DNA from: Bombyx mori | Taxonomy: Eukaryota > Arthropoda > Insecta > Lepidoptera > Bombycidae | Assembly: GCF_030269925.1 (NCBI RefSeq) | Contig: NC_085131.1 | Location: forward strand, 1,998,001-2,062,000 | Reading direction: 5' to 3' | DNA: 64,000 bases | Shown here: positions 1 through 11,345 of the stretch, piece after piece | Layout: every line of letters begins with the position of its first letter | How positions within the stretch are numbered: the first letter of the stretch is position 1 | Program-made: the position numbers and the translations under genes | The notes under the pieces: generated by a model | Told to the model about the DNA's origin: nothing | The model's database searches: none | What the model saw: only the letters and a program-made list of their open reading frames with translations

Positions 1-283
1 AACAATTTCCCCACCCTTTAAACGGAAACTCATTACGGCTTCGCGGAAAATATAGGCAGGATGGTGGTACTTACCCGCGTGGGCTCAGATATGATGCCCT
101 ATCACCAATAATTACACAAAAATTATAATTATTGCGGGTTCAATTTTTATAACAAGTAATGTTATTCCTTTATTATAGAAATAATTTGTGAACATTTGTT
201 AACCTATTTCATTAAGAAAATTGCGTCGCTTGATGTGAATGCACCGGGTGCCATATCCTGTAGATCACGAAGAATTTGCTGCC
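1..283 (-). repeat. Bm1-type SINE, old copy cut by window edge
   Basis: The reverse complement carries Bm1 landmarks in order: the tRNA-like head near 245-283, the CACGGTGAAGGAATAACATC-like part in degraded form, and the body with the TGCCTATTTCTGCC-like block near 40-60. The B-box part of the head is missing, so the copy has an internal deletion. It lies in an intron of MOCS2. Confidence 0.75.
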
Positions 284-421
284 TATAGTGACATGAAATA
301 TCACTTAACACTAAAATGGTTAAAAGCCATTACCGTTTTGAACAACGGGCTTCACATACAGAATCTTAACAAAATACCTATTTTCCTAATGACTAGAAAA
401 TTTTAAATAATACAAGTTTAC
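284..421 (-). other. MOCS2B intron, non-repeat part
   Basis: This is sequence between the MOCS2B splice donor and the SINE. No further MOCS2B exon is visible here, so the next exon must lie left of the window. Confidence 0.5.
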
Positions 422-550
422 CTTTTTTCCTTCAAAATTGTCTCTAGTTGTGCCAATAAACAATGAAATTGCACCGCAGCTATCATCAGTTACAAGTTCA
501 CTTATTTCTTCGACTGACAGTCTATCTACTGTTAATTTTATATGGTCCAT
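422..550 (-). CDS. MOCS2B: MOCS2B, molybdopterin synthase large subunit, first 43 codons
   Basis: The minus strand opens with ATG at 550 and reads 43 codons, ending [12 protein letters not shown], before an AAG|GTAAAC splice donor at 421-420. The [12 protein letters not shown] block is a family hallmark of the MoaE/MOCS2B large subunit. With MOCS2A this subunit converts precursor Z to molybdopterin in molybdenum cofactor synthesis. Only the N-terminal segment is present; the catalytic lysine region and C-terminus lie left of the window. The reading frame starts 15 bases after the MOCS2A stop on the same exon. That matches the two-cistron arrangement known for animal MOCS2 transcripts, including Drosophila Mocs2A/Mocs2B. 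Intron phase is 0. Confidence 0.85.
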
Positions 551-565
551 CCTGTGAAATACTAT

Positions 566-841
566 TTAACCTCCACTCAATGGTGGTATAACAGCTAAGT
601 TGTCTTGTTCATTAATTTCTATATCTACTGTATCCTCACACACTACCTCGTTCTTAGCCAAAAGTATATTTTTCTTAATACTGTTTAAGTTATATTTATC
701 GCATATAATATTCAACAATCTCTGATATCCCAACTTTCTTGGTAAAGTTATGGAAGTTTCTCTAACTCCCGACAATTCTTTTGATTTAGCAAAAAACAAT
801 AGCTTCACTGTTACAGTATCTTCTATATTTTCTATTTCCAT
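566..841 (-). CDS. MOCS2A: MOCS2A, molybdopterin synthase small (sulfur carrier) subunit
   Basis: This is a complete 91-residue MoaD-like protein of ubiquitin fold. The sequence begins with a TVTVKLLFFAKSKELSG stretch typical of the first strand and helix of MoaD proteins. It ends with the obligatory Gly-Gly (PPLSGG), whose C-terminus is activated and thiocarboxylated by MOCS3 to donate sulfur to molybdopterin. Length fits the family (about 80-95 residues). The start at 841 follows a splice acceptor (TTTATTGCAG) at 867-876, so the exon runs 422-866 with a 25-base leader. An earlier ATG in that leader is out of frame. MOCS2B follows after 15 bases on the same exon. Residues between the ends vary, as is usual in this family. 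Confidence 0.92.
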   Translation of the reverse strand: MEIENIEDTVTVKLLFFAKSKELSGVRETSITLPRKLGYQRLLNIICDKYNLNSIKKNILLAKNEVVCEDTVDIEINEQDNLAVIPPLSGG

Positions 842-866
842 AATTTACCATAGTCAATCTACCAGC

Positions 867-3400
867 CTGCAATAAAAAGATGTGTTATTATAAACCTGTT
901 TGTAAAAAAAAGTTGCTTAAGTAAAAATAAATAAAAAACATTACAACAAAATAATCAATATAGCTACTGTCAATACTGCTTCTAAATCTGTGTAAATAGT
1001 AAACAATAATGATTAAAATACATACATGTAATTTGAATTGAAAAAAAAAACTAGAAAGTACAAAATGGTGCTGCAAAATCTAAAGAAAAATATTTAAAAA
1101 ATTAAATTCTTACTTTATTTCGAATTGATCCATAAAAGACTAAATATGTTGTACTTGTTGTAGGATAATAAAAAGGTTTTTAATTTCCGTTATACACTTT
1201 CCATGTACATCAAAAGTATTTTAAAAAATTATATATCTACTGACTGCATCACCGCGGCGTTTCATTTACTTACTGACTGATTCACTCGACTTACCTACAT
1301 GAATGTCGTGGATATAGTTTTTATTTTATGGGCGACTGCTTTAAACATGTTGCTGATCATTGGACCGTGTCGGAATTTCACGATCTAATTACATACACCT
1401 ACTTTCATACAATAGATACCTATACTTTACACAGTATAATATTATTAGATATTTTCAAGTACGTCGTTGGTACAAATGTCATTACAGCGATCATTTAATT
1501 TAAACTGTGTGATTTTTATAACTAGGAGGTTATACCGTAACCTTGAAAATCGTAACATTTTATTTATTAAAGTAATTTTAAATATACTTACTGTATCTTC
1601 TGTCTTAAATGGTAGTAATGTAAGGGTTTTTTTTCCTCAAACTTAGATTAGAAATTTCACTTCTTTAAAATTCTTACTAACTATTAGGTGTTATAATTAA
1701 GTTAAAATTCAAATTTTAAAACTCAAAAGCAAAACAAGAGACAGCTGTTATAGTTTATGAATTAATAACTTTTTGTTTGATCCCAAAAAACAGGCAAAGG
1801 AATAGTATTTCATAGGCTTTGTTTCAAAAAGTAAATTCTTTTATCTATCTATCTCTTAGGTTTATGGCGTTTCCTTTTAGATTTCGCCAATGTCAAGTGT
1901 ATATAATACTCTGCTTTCTATAGCGGGCTTCGTGAATTAAATTAAAGTAAATTCTTTTGCACGAGAAGCGTAAAGGTGTCATTACCAAGCCATACTATTA
2001 CCTTTTTTAAGGTATAAAAAAGGTAATAGTTTAAAGTTTGAATGATATCAGTTTTCGTAATAGGCCAACCAGCCAAGTCCAGTGATTTTGCTCCATTTCC
2101 ATCTCCTAGAATCTAGGACCTAGATAGTTGAAAAGACCATATTAGTTTAGTATATTAGTTGCAGAAATACCTAATTGGAAAAATATTACAATGGCATATC
2201 CAATTTCATTCTTGTGTTCTAGTCATAGTAGATTTACACTTTTCTTTCTTGAATCTTATCCATACAACGGTTGAATGAAAGAGATCGCTTTAGAAGACAG
2301 GACCACACCTTGTAATTAAATTTTTATAGCATATCTACTTCGCTCCCATTGTACTAAGAAAAATTACCCGTGATAAGGTGCATGCGAAAATTTAACATGA
2401 AAATTAAGAGTCAATAACAAAACTCAATTTTACATTTATAGTATTTTAAAAATATAGATATTCTTTTAGGATCTCTTTTTAGGGGTTCAAAAAAACCCTC
2501 TTTCCAAGCGAGAGTTGTTGATAAAATACTTAAAATTTAAACTTAAATTATAAATATGTCTGTTATTAACTACTATCTCTCCATCATATTAAATCATGTT
2601 TATGTTGTATTTTCATGTCTCAGGCCTATTTATAAAATATCTTATAATCCAATTAATAATCATCATATGTTCAATAGTAGTGATCCGTCTTTGCACGGGA
2701 TGAATAATGATATTGTGAATTATGTAATAATGAATAAATATAATCATATAATGTATAAACTAATTATTGCTGAAAGTACATCATAATACAAGTAAAAGAA
2801 AGTACATTATTGTTTACAGTAATGGCCATAGGTAATATATTGTAATTACATCACGTGTATTATTTTTACTAAGCTTTATGTAAAAGCTTCAATATTGACA
2901 GTTCTCTTTCAAATGAGAGAAATTACACTTTCAACCCCTACTTTTTAACTCTCAAAGAAAATATTCCTAGAAGTGAAATTTTGAAAAACAGCAACAAAAG
3001 TTTACGCATAAACGATAATATGTTTATTTTTTAACAAGTAGCGGAAATACGACATTTCGTATTTTAAAATGACAGTGTCGAAATGTTGTAGCGATGGCTC
3101 TATAGGTTGACACTCTCTTATTATACATTAAGGTTAATCCTATGAGTTTAGATTTGAATTCTTTCGGTGATCATGTCTCCTGCCGTTTGACATTCTTTTT
3201 CTTCCACTTGACCATAGATAATGCTTAAACACCTTCGCAACTCGATTTAATTTTACGTCACTATCGATACTAACTGCACTACCATAATCTGACAATTGAC
3301 AGTTCAAATTGAAAAAGTTACCGAATTCAAACGGTTTTCAATCCGGTATGTTTGTGTGCTGCTTCTATGTATACTGATCGTTATTTTTTGGCAAGATTCC
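867..3400. other. AT-rich upstream/intronic region between MOCS2 and TACC
   Basis: This stretch should hold the MOCS2 5' exon(s) and the divergent promoters of MOCS2 (minus) and the TACC gene (plus). I could not place the MOCS2 first exon. A short hairpin lies near 2000-2030 (repeated AAAAAGGTAATAGT-like arms). Short open frames at 888-1076 and 2556-2786 are AT-rich and look fortuitous. No dispersed repeat is recognised. Confidence 0.4.
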
Positions 3401-3416
3401 CTCTGGGTGCGCTTCT

Positions 3417-3425
3417 TATATAAAA
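3417..3425 (+). promoter_or_regulatory. possible TATA element upstream of TACC
   Basis: TATATAAAA occurs about 270 bases before the TACC start codon. Arthropod initiator-like TCAGT motifs occur near 3483 and 3488, but the spacing (about 65 bases) is longer than a canonical TATA-Inr pair. Suggestive only. Confidence 0.25.
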
Positions 3426-3694
3426 TGGACTACGTACAACGTACAACACAAAAAGGATAAAAATAGAATACGAATGCGAGTTTCAGTTCAGTGCTCGGAC
3501 ATTTTTGTTTTCTAATGACATACTTACCGAACCGTTTATTTTACGAAATAGAAATCAGTGAAATTATTTGAAAAATATTTGATGTTAGTGTTGGATTGAA
3601 TATTTACTTGTGTCTTCAGATCGTGACGTGTCGAGCAGAGCAGAGTCTTAAAAACGCTACAATCAACCGTTGTGTGTTTAGTGATATATAAAAA

Positions 3695-6600
3695 ATGGCA
3701 AATCGCGATGAACCGATGGATATAGACAGCTTAGAGAGTGATTTTGATAATAAAGAGAATACATATCACAATAATGTGTTACCATGTACAGAGAAAGGAT
3801 ATGAGGAGTTGGATGTGTCAGAACTCAACATGAAATTGAGGTATTCTATAACCCCAGCCGCATCACCTATGTCGAGGAGCTTTACTAACTATACTAGCAA
3901 TAGAAGCCTTGATAATGATGATTCACTAAATTATTCCAGCAATGAAAATAATTTGACTCGATCTTTAAATTCTAATATATCAAAGAATGAAAATGTGGTA
4001 AAATCTCTTAAAACATTGCCTCTCCAGTCACTTCCCACTGACCAAGTAGATCGAATAACAATTTTACAACAGTTGGATAGTGTTGAGTTGACGGGTGATA
4101 CTCATGATATCACTGTAACTGTTAGTAAAACAAACGATGATGAAAACATATCACTAGCAAGTTCATCATCTTCAGCATTACACAGTCCTGATGCAACAAC
4201 ACCAACAAAAGAACCCGAAAAAAATGAAAATGAATCTCCAATAATGAGAGGTCTCAAGAGCGTACTTAATATTTTTCGTTCTTCACAAAGCCCTATACCC
4301 CCTGGAGATAATGATGTGGGATCAAATCAAATTTCACCTAGACTAGAAGAATGTTCAACACCTAAAACTGAAGAGACAACTGACAAGACAGCCTCTGCGT
4401 CCACTCCTATCGTAGCTCATAGAAATAAAGATTTAAATATATCCAACAGGAACAGTCCATACAAAGAAAGTGTCACATTTAATGAAGACCTTGAAAAAGA
4501 ATTACTATGGAAAGACGAAACAACAATATTGTTCAGTCAAGAAAAGATTCCCGTACACAAATTGTTTTTAACTAAAACAACTGAGAGTCAGTTGAAAAAT
4601 GTAACTGAAACACATAATCAAAATCTAAATAAAACGGTTGAGTATATGGATATGTCGTTCAATGATATGCTGGAAGACAAAACTCTAACTGAATCTGAGA
4701 ATTTTAAAAATGATTGCAGCACTGTCGAATCTGATAGTGAATTTGTAGATTGTGAGACGACATTTACGAAAGATGAAAACCAAAAAGAAAAAAATAATTT
4801 TACTGAAGAACATATGCTAAATGAAACTGTCAACATCTGTGGGACTGACGTTCTTGACAGCTCTGTTATAGAACGAAAACCAGCTCCTGACGAAAGACAT
4901 CAGAGCAATCTTTTTAATGCAATAAATATTACTGAAAATTCTAATGAAGAGCACTTAAATCACGAAAATGTAGTTCAAATAACACAAATAGGGAGTAAGT
5001 TAATTTGCCCAAAAGATTTACAGGATACAATAGCAGTAGATAATATTGCTACAAGTGAAAATCTAGAACACAACTTAGAATTTGAACTAACACAAGATAT
5101 TTGTATGGATTATGATAAAGCGTATGCAAATAATGAAACCATTTGTGTAGAAGCAGTTGTAGAACAGAATGGAACACAGAGTAAAATAAACGAACAAGTA
5201 AATAGAACAGAACATACCCAAGAAAAAGAGTCTACTTCATGTGAGAAAGAAAGTCAATTACTTAAGGAAAGTTCTAGTACAGTAACAGATCTTCCAAATG
5301 TTAATGTTACTTGTTTGGGTAATGAAGTAGTGGATGTAACAAATATTGAGGAGAAAATTAAATTACCATGTAAAAGTGAAACAGCTAGTCTATTTCAAAT
5401 GCTAAAAACAATGCAGGAGACTGATTTTGTAGAAAAAGAATCTGAAGATATTAAAGAAAAGAAAATTCTCTTGGACGAAAGTAATACCATTAATGAGGAA
5501 AGTGGCTTTGATTCCTTAGAAAATATCACACCAAAAAATAATGGTTCGACTCCAGTACACGAGTCAAACGAAGAGAAACCTTATGTCTGTGTCACTCCAG
5601 AGAACTACATATTAGTTAAAACACCTGGGGCTCCACTTCCTCGATTACCTTCAGACGTACCTTTGCCTGATGAAGATGAAATTGAAAATGACATCACAAA
5701 ATGTTCAAGATTCCCTAGACCACGTATTGCAGAACTTGATATAATTGATGATATTGAAACAATACAATCTGAAGCCATGGCTTTAATTGATAATGTTGTT
5801 AATGAGAAAACAATGTTTTTCCTACAAGAATTTGGAAATAATTTAGATTGTGATATTACTACTTTAGATATTCACTGTGAGAAAAATTTACAAAGCGATG
5901 TAAATACTGAAGAACTTAAATTGAATAACATAACAATTAATCAGAAAGCTGAAATGGATAGTACTGTGAAGGAAGAGCAGAATATAAGTGAACAAGATAA
6001 TATAGAAGGACATCTTGCTGATGTCGTAGAAACAGAACAAGCTCCACAAGTACTACCTGATTTATTGAATGCGACTGCAACCGTTGTGAAAGCAGAGAAT
6101 TGTAACCAAGAAATTTTGGCTTTATCAGCAAATGAAGTAGCTGATCTTGATGTCACATCTAATGAAGAACAACAGGTCACAAATGAAAATCGAACTAAAT
6201 TAGACATCACACCTTTTGAAGCTGAGAGTTCTCCAGAAAAACTAAAAGATGCATCTATGTTAGTCAAACATCGAGATCAAAACAATGCAATATACAATGA
6301 AAATTCCGACAAAAATGATGAAATAAGTGAACTCACTCTGGTTAATAATGAAATTACGAAACCGATTGATACAACTGAAGCAATTCACGATATTAATATT
6401 GTTGACGAAGAAATTAAAAGTATGACTGGTGCAATAAGTGCTCTAGAAGAAATATCTAATGCTAATAGTGTTAGTTCAGAAGTAAAAAGTACGACTGATT
6501 CAGCTTGTATGATTGAATCTCAAATAGAGCATAAGCAAAATGTAACACTTGTAAACCAAACATTACTTGCTGAGGAGGACATACACAATGGTAAAAATAC

Positions 6601-9142
6601 GCAATTAAAAGAATCTTCATTAAAACTAGAAATTAACATAGATAGTAAAATGGCTTTAAATGACAACATTTCTACAATAAATTTAAACAAAACTCAAGAA
6701 TTGGAACTCGGAATGACTAGTGTTAAGACAACTGATGATAATACAGAAATTCCAGAAGTAAAGGAAGGCCTAGTTGATGCTCAAAAAGAAACAGATAACA
6801 TACAAGGTGAAGTAATGGATGATGAGCTCATAACATCTGAAAATAATAGTCCGTATGTATCAGTAGACTTAGACAAGGTATCCCAAGGTATGCAAAATGA
6901 AACAATAGAAAATTTGCCAATAGCAAATTCTCCACCTATCTCTTCTAAAGGATACAACTTCAATTTTGATGACATGGAAGATCCGTTCTCTACGAAGACC
7001 AATATTCGAGTATCACCTGCACCAGAAACACCAATTCAAAGTGTAGATAGTAAAACAGATGATAAAAAAATTATTGAACCATTTAAAAAAAGCAATCAGA
7101 ATAAACGTAAATCGTATTTAGACAGAAAAAGATCTAATTTGAAAAGAAATAGTAAAGCATTTTCGGAGTCATCAATGGATCGTATATCTGATAATATCAC
7201 TGATCAAAAAGAAATCGAATCAATTTCTCAAATACATTCGTTAGATGTAAATAAAGTCACAAAAGATCTAAATAAAATTCCTAACACAGTTGATGATGAA
7301 TCAAATCAAACTATAATTAGTGTGGAAACTGTCGTTAAAATTGAAATTCAATCGGAAACCAAAAGCAACGAAGAAAAACCTAAAGACGATGAAATACCTG
7401 AAACGAAAAATGAATCTGCTGAACAATGCTATTCTGATGGTTTGAAATCTAGAAACGTTTTCAACTTACCTGAAATTGATGACATGAATTTTAACCCTTT
7501 CGTTACAAAATCAAAGATGTGTCAATCGCCACTACCAGTGCATGATGAGAATCCTTTTGCCACGAGAAGTAAAATCCAATCTTCTCCAGATTCATCATTG
7601 ATGATGCAGCAAGACATTGCTGTGGAAAATGTTGAAATCGCAGAATGTAAACTTGATGGTACGCATTTGATAATGGAAAAAGACTCTGTAGACAAAATGG
7701 AAACAGAGGCAATGGAAAAAGACACTTCAGTAAACATAAGTGTTTCGACTTCATCAAAATCAAATGATGATAGTGCTATAACTACAGAAATACATACAGA
7801 AGATGAAGACACCATTGAAGGCCCCTTCCTTGAACTCGAAGACGATAATGATGCCAATGCTACTGTGGACCATAAAAGAACAGACATGATGAACTTTAGT
7901 GACGCACCGGCAGCAGAGAATGATGAAAATGCTGAAGGTGAATTGTTCATTGATGCGGAAGCCTTTGAGTTCCTCCTCAATCAAAACAAGACGAATGTTG
8001 TAGCCGATAGTGGCAAAGAAAGCCTTTTCTTAAAGTTTGATCCTCTGTTCGCTAAACGGATGTCTACAGAAAGTATGGCGGCTGCTCTGCAGAAAATACA
8101 ACAGAGGCAAAGCACTCCTACTAATAATATAAACACACAAGAAAACTTTACTAATGATGCAGGACTTTCTACCCTCAATGTTACCTTTGAAACGGACTAC
8201 CATAGCATCACGGGCGACGACCTAAACGTGACTGTTACCAAACCAATGATGGTAGTAACTCCGGCTGTGAACCCCGCGCCTACAAGAAAGTCCACAACTC
8301 CTACCAGATCGAACAGACGTTCTATTACATTCACGTCTCCCGCCATGGCCGTTATTGATAGACTTCTCTCTCTTAGTGGCAATAATACTGTCCTCGAACC
8401 GGAGCCGACTCAGTTCAGTCCAGAACAATACGAAGCGGACTTAGCACTGACCCAACTTCGCGAAATGTTAGCAGAAAAAGAGACGCACGTTTACAATTTA
8501 AGATCGGAGAGCAAAGAGCTTAAAGAGAGATTGACGAATCTAGAATCACAAATGAAAGTTCTAGAAACAGAAGGACAGCAACGGTTGCAAAAGATAAACG
8601 ATTTGAACGAAAAACTCGCCGAAAAGACTAAAATTAATAAGAGCATGGCGGCAGTCGTTGAAGAATATGAAAGAACGATTGCGAGCCTGATAGCGGATAC
8701 GGAACAAGACAAGAAACGACACGCAGAAGAACGCATAGCTTTGATTAACGAGAGGGATGAGCAAACTGCTCACTTGGCCAGCATGGAGGTCTCATTCAAC
8801 GATCTACACAGCAAATACGAAAAAAGTAAACAAGTTATATTGAGTTATAAAGCGAACGAAGAAAAATACAAGAATTCACTGAAAGAAATGGAAGAAAACG
8901 TCACGAAAATGCATAAAAATTACGAATTGCTAAAACAGCATGCGACCTCGAAACTAAATCACGCCAACGACGAATTGCAGAGGCTGAACAGATCTCACGA
9001 GGCGGAGGTGGTCAAACTAAACGCTATGATCAAACGCAAGGAGCTTCATATAACGTCGCTGGAGGAGACCTTAGCTCAGAAAACTAAGGCGAACGAGGAA
9101 CTGACCGCGATATGCGACGAACTCATAAACAAAGTCGGCTGA
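3695..9142 (+). CDS. tacc: TACC-family centrosomal coiled-coil protein
   Basis: A single 1,815-codon frame without introns. The last 240 residues (about 1575-1815) are a continuous heptad-rich coiled coil ending KTKANEELTAICDELINKVG, which matches the C-terminus of the TACC domain. Upstream, near residues 1440-1455, is an ESLFLKFDPLFA block, equivalent to the conserved LYLKFDPL motif of TACC proteins. The remaining 1,400 residues are acidic, rich in Glu, Asp, Asn, Ser and Thr, and probably disordered. They contain repeated (N/D)PFxT(K/R) motifs followed by SP near residues 1090, 1260 and 1285, resembling the SDP-type repeats of the family. TACC proteins bind XMAP215/ch-TOG (Msps) and Aurora A and stabilise centrosomal and spindle microtubules. 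The ATG has a favourable context (AAAATGGC). Alternative upstream exons cannot be excluded. Confidence 0.9.
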   Translation: MANRDEPMDIDSLESDFDNKENTYHNNVLPCTEKGYEELDVSELNMKLRYSITPAASPMSRSFTNYTSNRSLDNDDSLNYSSNENNLTRSLNSNISKNENVVKSLKTLPLQSLPTDQVDRITILQQLDSVELTGDTHDITVTVSKTNDDENISLASSSSSALHSPDATTPTKEPEKNENESPIMRGLKSVLNIFRSSQSPIPPGDNDVGSNQISPRLEECSTPKTEETTDKTASASTPIVAHRNKDLNISNRNSPYKESVTFNEDLEKELLWKDETTILFSQEKIPVHKLFLTKTTESQLKNVTETHNQNLNKTVEYMDMSFNDMLEDKTLTESENFKNDCSTVESDSEFVDCETTFTKDENQKEKNNFTEEHMLNETVNICGTDVLDSSVIERKPAPDERHQSNLFNAINITENSNEEHLNHENVVQITQIGSKLICPKDLQDTIAVDNIATSENLEHNLEFELTQDICMDYDKAYANNETICVEAVVEQNGTQSKINEQVNRTEHTQEKESTSCEKESQLLKESSSTVTDLPNVNVTCLGNEVVDVTNIEEKIKLPCKSETASLFQMLKTMQETDFVEKESEDIKEKKILLDESNTINEESGFDSLENITPKNNGSTPVHESNEEKPYVCVTPENYILVKTPGAPLPRLPSDVPLPDEDEIENDITKCSRFPRPRIAELDIIDDIETIQSEAMALIDNVVNEKTMFFLQEFGNNLDCDITTLDIHCEKNLQSDVNTEELKLNNITINQKAEMDSTVKEEQNISEQDNIEGHLADVVETEQAPQVLPDLLNATATVVKAENCNQEILALSANEVADLDVTSNEEQQVTNENRTKLDITPFEAESSPEKLKDASMLVKHRDQNNAIYNENSDKNDEISELTLVNNEITKPIDTTEAIHDINIVDEEIKSMTGAISALEEISNANSVSSEVKSTTDSACMIESQIEHKQNVTLVNQTLLAEEDIHNGKNTQLKESSLKLEINIDSKMALNDNISTINLNKTQELELGMTSVKTTDDNTEIPEVKEGLVDAQKETDNIQGEVMDDELITSENNSPYVSVDLDKVSQGMQNETIENLPIANSPPISSKGYNFNFDDMEDPFSTKTNIRVSPAPETPIQSVDSKTDDKKIIEPFKKSNQNKRKSYLDRKRSNLKRNSKAFSESSMDRISDNITDQKEIESISQIHSLDVNKVTKDLNKIPNTVDDESNQTIISVETVVKIEIQSETKSNEEKPKDDEIPETKNESAEQCYSDGLKSRNVFNLPEIDDMNFNPFVTKSKMCQSPLPVHDENPFATRSKIQSSPDSSLMMQQDIAVENVEIAECKLDGTHLIMEKDSVDKMETEAMEKDTSVNISVSTSSKSNDDSAITTEIHTEDEDTIEGPFLELEDDNDANATVDHKRTDMMNFSDAPAAENDENAEGELFIDAEAFEFLLNQNKTNVVADSGKESLFLKFDPLFAKRMSTESMAAALQKIQQRQSTPTNNINTQENFTNDAGLSTLNVTFETDYHSITGDDLNVTVTKPMMVVTPAVNPAPTRKSTTPTRSNRRSITFTSPAMAVIDRLLSLSGNNTVLEPEPTQFSPEQYEADLALTQLREMLAEKETHVYNLRSESKELKERLTNLESQMKVLETEGQQRLQKINDLNEKLAEKTKINKSMAAVVEEYERTIASLIADTEQDKKRHAEERIALINERDEQTAHLASMEVSFNDLHSKYEKSKQVILSYKANEEKYKNSLKEMEENVTKMHKNYELLKQHATSKLNHANDELQRLNRSHEAEVVKLNAMIKRKELHITSLEETLAQKTKANEELTAICDELINKVG

Positions 9143-10260
9143 ACTAATTTTAGACGAACATAAAAACATATTGTTGTTTTTTTATTGCGTGTCTGTGATT
9201 CGAGCTCTTGTTTCGGTCGCTTGTGGGCTTATCGTTTGTGATAAGTCGCATTAAGTTTACGTTTACCCTTCGCCAAGTTTCGTGCCAAAATATTACGTAA
9301 CTCGCGGCTCTCGTGTAGCGCCAAGACTGTCTAGTGTGATACGAAATTACAATTGATTTTTGATATAATTTTTTTTCCATAAAACACTGTGATCTTGTCA
9401 ACAATTATGTGCCTTTTAGAGTGTAAAACATTCAATATTTCTAAACGAGAAATGCACTGTTTGTATTATGCTGGACATAACTAAACAGTGTTTTTAAAAA
9501 AAAAAGATGATGAAGTGAATAGTCTGAATTACTTGTGAATTGAAACTTTAAATCTCGTAAAATTTTACATTGTTAAATAATTATGTAGAATCTTATTGGA
9601 TATATTTGTACCTATAGAGAATAGAAAAATGTGTAAAATAAATATATAGATATCCTTAAAAGTTGTTATTCACAGAGATTACTTATTTTATGTATCTCTA
9701 AAAACAATGAAAACGATAGTAATTGGAGCTTTAAAAATGCGTAGCCATGTTTTTGGAAATGAACAACGAATTGTCGATATCTGTCTCGTTATAATAACTC
9801 GCGTTAAGATTAGTGTAAGATTGTAATTAATAAATTTACATTTTTAGTCCCGCAAAATTGTTCTAATTCATTTTAAATTTAAAGTATACCACATAAATCC
9901 CTAACCACCCATGAACTTGCATTACTATAAACCAATAAGGATTAAGGATTCCTTGCAAGTTTCATCATTATTGCGCATGTCCAATCATTTTGTAATCTGT
10001 ACTCGATGTAATGTCGCTAAAAATATTAAAATGCGTACAGAAAAGTAAGTCAGATAAAAACGCTGTAAGATTGTGTTAAACAAATTTAACTTTAGATTAA
10101 TGTTAGTACATAGTTTAATAGTTGTAATAAATTAGTCACACTCTTTTCTTTCCTAAGCACGAGTTGGCACGGTTTGTATGTGCCAATTATTTTTGTATGA
10201 TATTGAAATTTGACATTATTTTTAGTTGAATAAAGTTATTGACCTATTTGTATGTTAGTG
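9143..10260 (+). other. TACC 3' untranslated region
   Basis: AT-rich sequence with candidate poly(A) signals AATAAA at 9638-9643 and at 10229-10234. The latter is followed by a GT/T-rich stretch, so the transcript probably ends near 10,255. No repeat and no coding potential are recognised. Confidence 0.55.
10229..10234 (+). terminator. candidate poly(A) signal of TACC
   Basis: AATAAA followed within about 20-30 bases by a T/G-rich element (TTGTATGTTAGTGTTTTATTC-type context). Other AATAAA copies occur upstream, so alternative ends are possible. Confidence 0.45.
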
Positions 10261-10867
10261 TTTTATTCTTCTTGCCGTGTACCTTAGTTCTGTTTATTCT
10301 AGTTTTAAAACAAAAGTATTTGTGAGAAGCAAAAATTAGGCACAGATAATAATTTCTTTCAAAGTAAACATTTCTCCTGTTCCCTGGCCAAACTAATGGA
10401 TGACAAACAAGGATCTATTTTCAACAATTTTGACGCTAGGCGGGAAAATTATAACGGACTAGCTGTACCCGTTCGCTACACTGGGCATTTAAAATTAACA
10501 TTATTATTTCTCACCCCCACAAAGATTCTCATCATTAACGCCCCCGCAACTGGTGTAGGGAGTGGAACACTCATATAAATATTAGCTTATCCATTAAGTA
10601 CATGTATTTTCTACATGGATACCAAGTTTCAAGTCAATCGAATGCATGGTTCAGTAGTAATAACGGAACATCAGTAAAAACCACTATAGATTTATATATT
10701 AGTATAGATAATACGGATTCGGCCGTTGTACAGGCTTGCTGTTCTTTATTTTGAAATAAAAGTAGCTCTAGGAAGTTCAAGTCACATTCCCATATTTGAT
10801 TGATAATTAGACGCATTTACATTCGCTGAAGGTCATGAAGAAACTCAATCTCGCAGATGAGCGAGAG
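10261..10867. other. intergenic, nothing recognised
   Basis: Between the TACC 3' end and the first family B copy. A 60-codon open frame at 10396-10578 is unrecognised. The stretch 10730-10860 reappears in inverted form near 50,000-50,160 next to another family B copy, so it is repeat-derived. Confidence 0.35.
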
Positions 10868-11345
10868 GCCTTTTTTTTCCTACCTAAGATGATAGCCTTG
10901 AGAGGCTATTTCAGCGTAACCTTAACTAGTAGGTGAGCTCACGGGCCTCAAACCGGAGTGATGTACTGACCCTAGCAAGAGCAGTGCTTCGCAGAATCTA
11001 CCACCGGATCGGAAACGCGCCCTACTGAGAAGATCCGGCAAGAAACTCCGTGGACTGTGTCTATGGGTCAATGTGTTCGTCGAGTAACGTTCGTCGTTCC
11101 CTTCGTCGCAAGCGACGGGTTCGACGAGGACGGTGACCGATGCTTGTGGTACCTAAAAGCACCGTTAATGAATCGGGAGGATCCGTAATGACGTGTTTTG
11201 GGCGACGTCGACTGATTACCATTCGGTGTAGGTACAGGATCGGGTATGTAGTTTCCAGCGGCCACGACAAGAGCGTTCTCATGTCGTGCCGCCTTCTCAA
11301 AGTGGCGCAATGATGCCGACTGTAGATACTTACTGACTGATCAAG
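10868..11345 (-). mobile_element. family B LINE 3' end (long copy)
   Basis: The minus strand ends in GGCTATCATCTTAGGTAGG plus an A-tract, the common 3' end of family B. Shared blocks include GCGAAGCACTGCTCTTGCTAG and TTCTCAGTAGGG. This copy extends further 5' than most, through the block reading GATCCTCCCGATTCATTAAC, which in other copies can be read as the end of a reading frame rich in Arg. The structure (variable 5' truncation, fixed 3' end with poly-A) is that of a non-LTR retrotransposon. Confidence 0.7.

Noticed and set aside
239..406. A 55-codon plus-strand frame starting MHRVPYPVDHEEF that looked like a terminal exon
   Set aside because: Its first third is the inverse of the Bm1 tRNA-like head, so it is repeat-derived, and the rest lies in the MOCS2B intron.
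2556..2786. 76-codon plus-strand open frame
   Set aside because: Very AT-rich, dominated by Asn, Ile, Tyr and His, no family resemblance and no splice context.
5937..8773. Several minus-strand open frames of 60-150 codons inside the TACC gene
   Set aside because: They are shadows of the TACC coding strand; their Ser/Leu/Phe-rich composition mirrors the acidic codons opposite.
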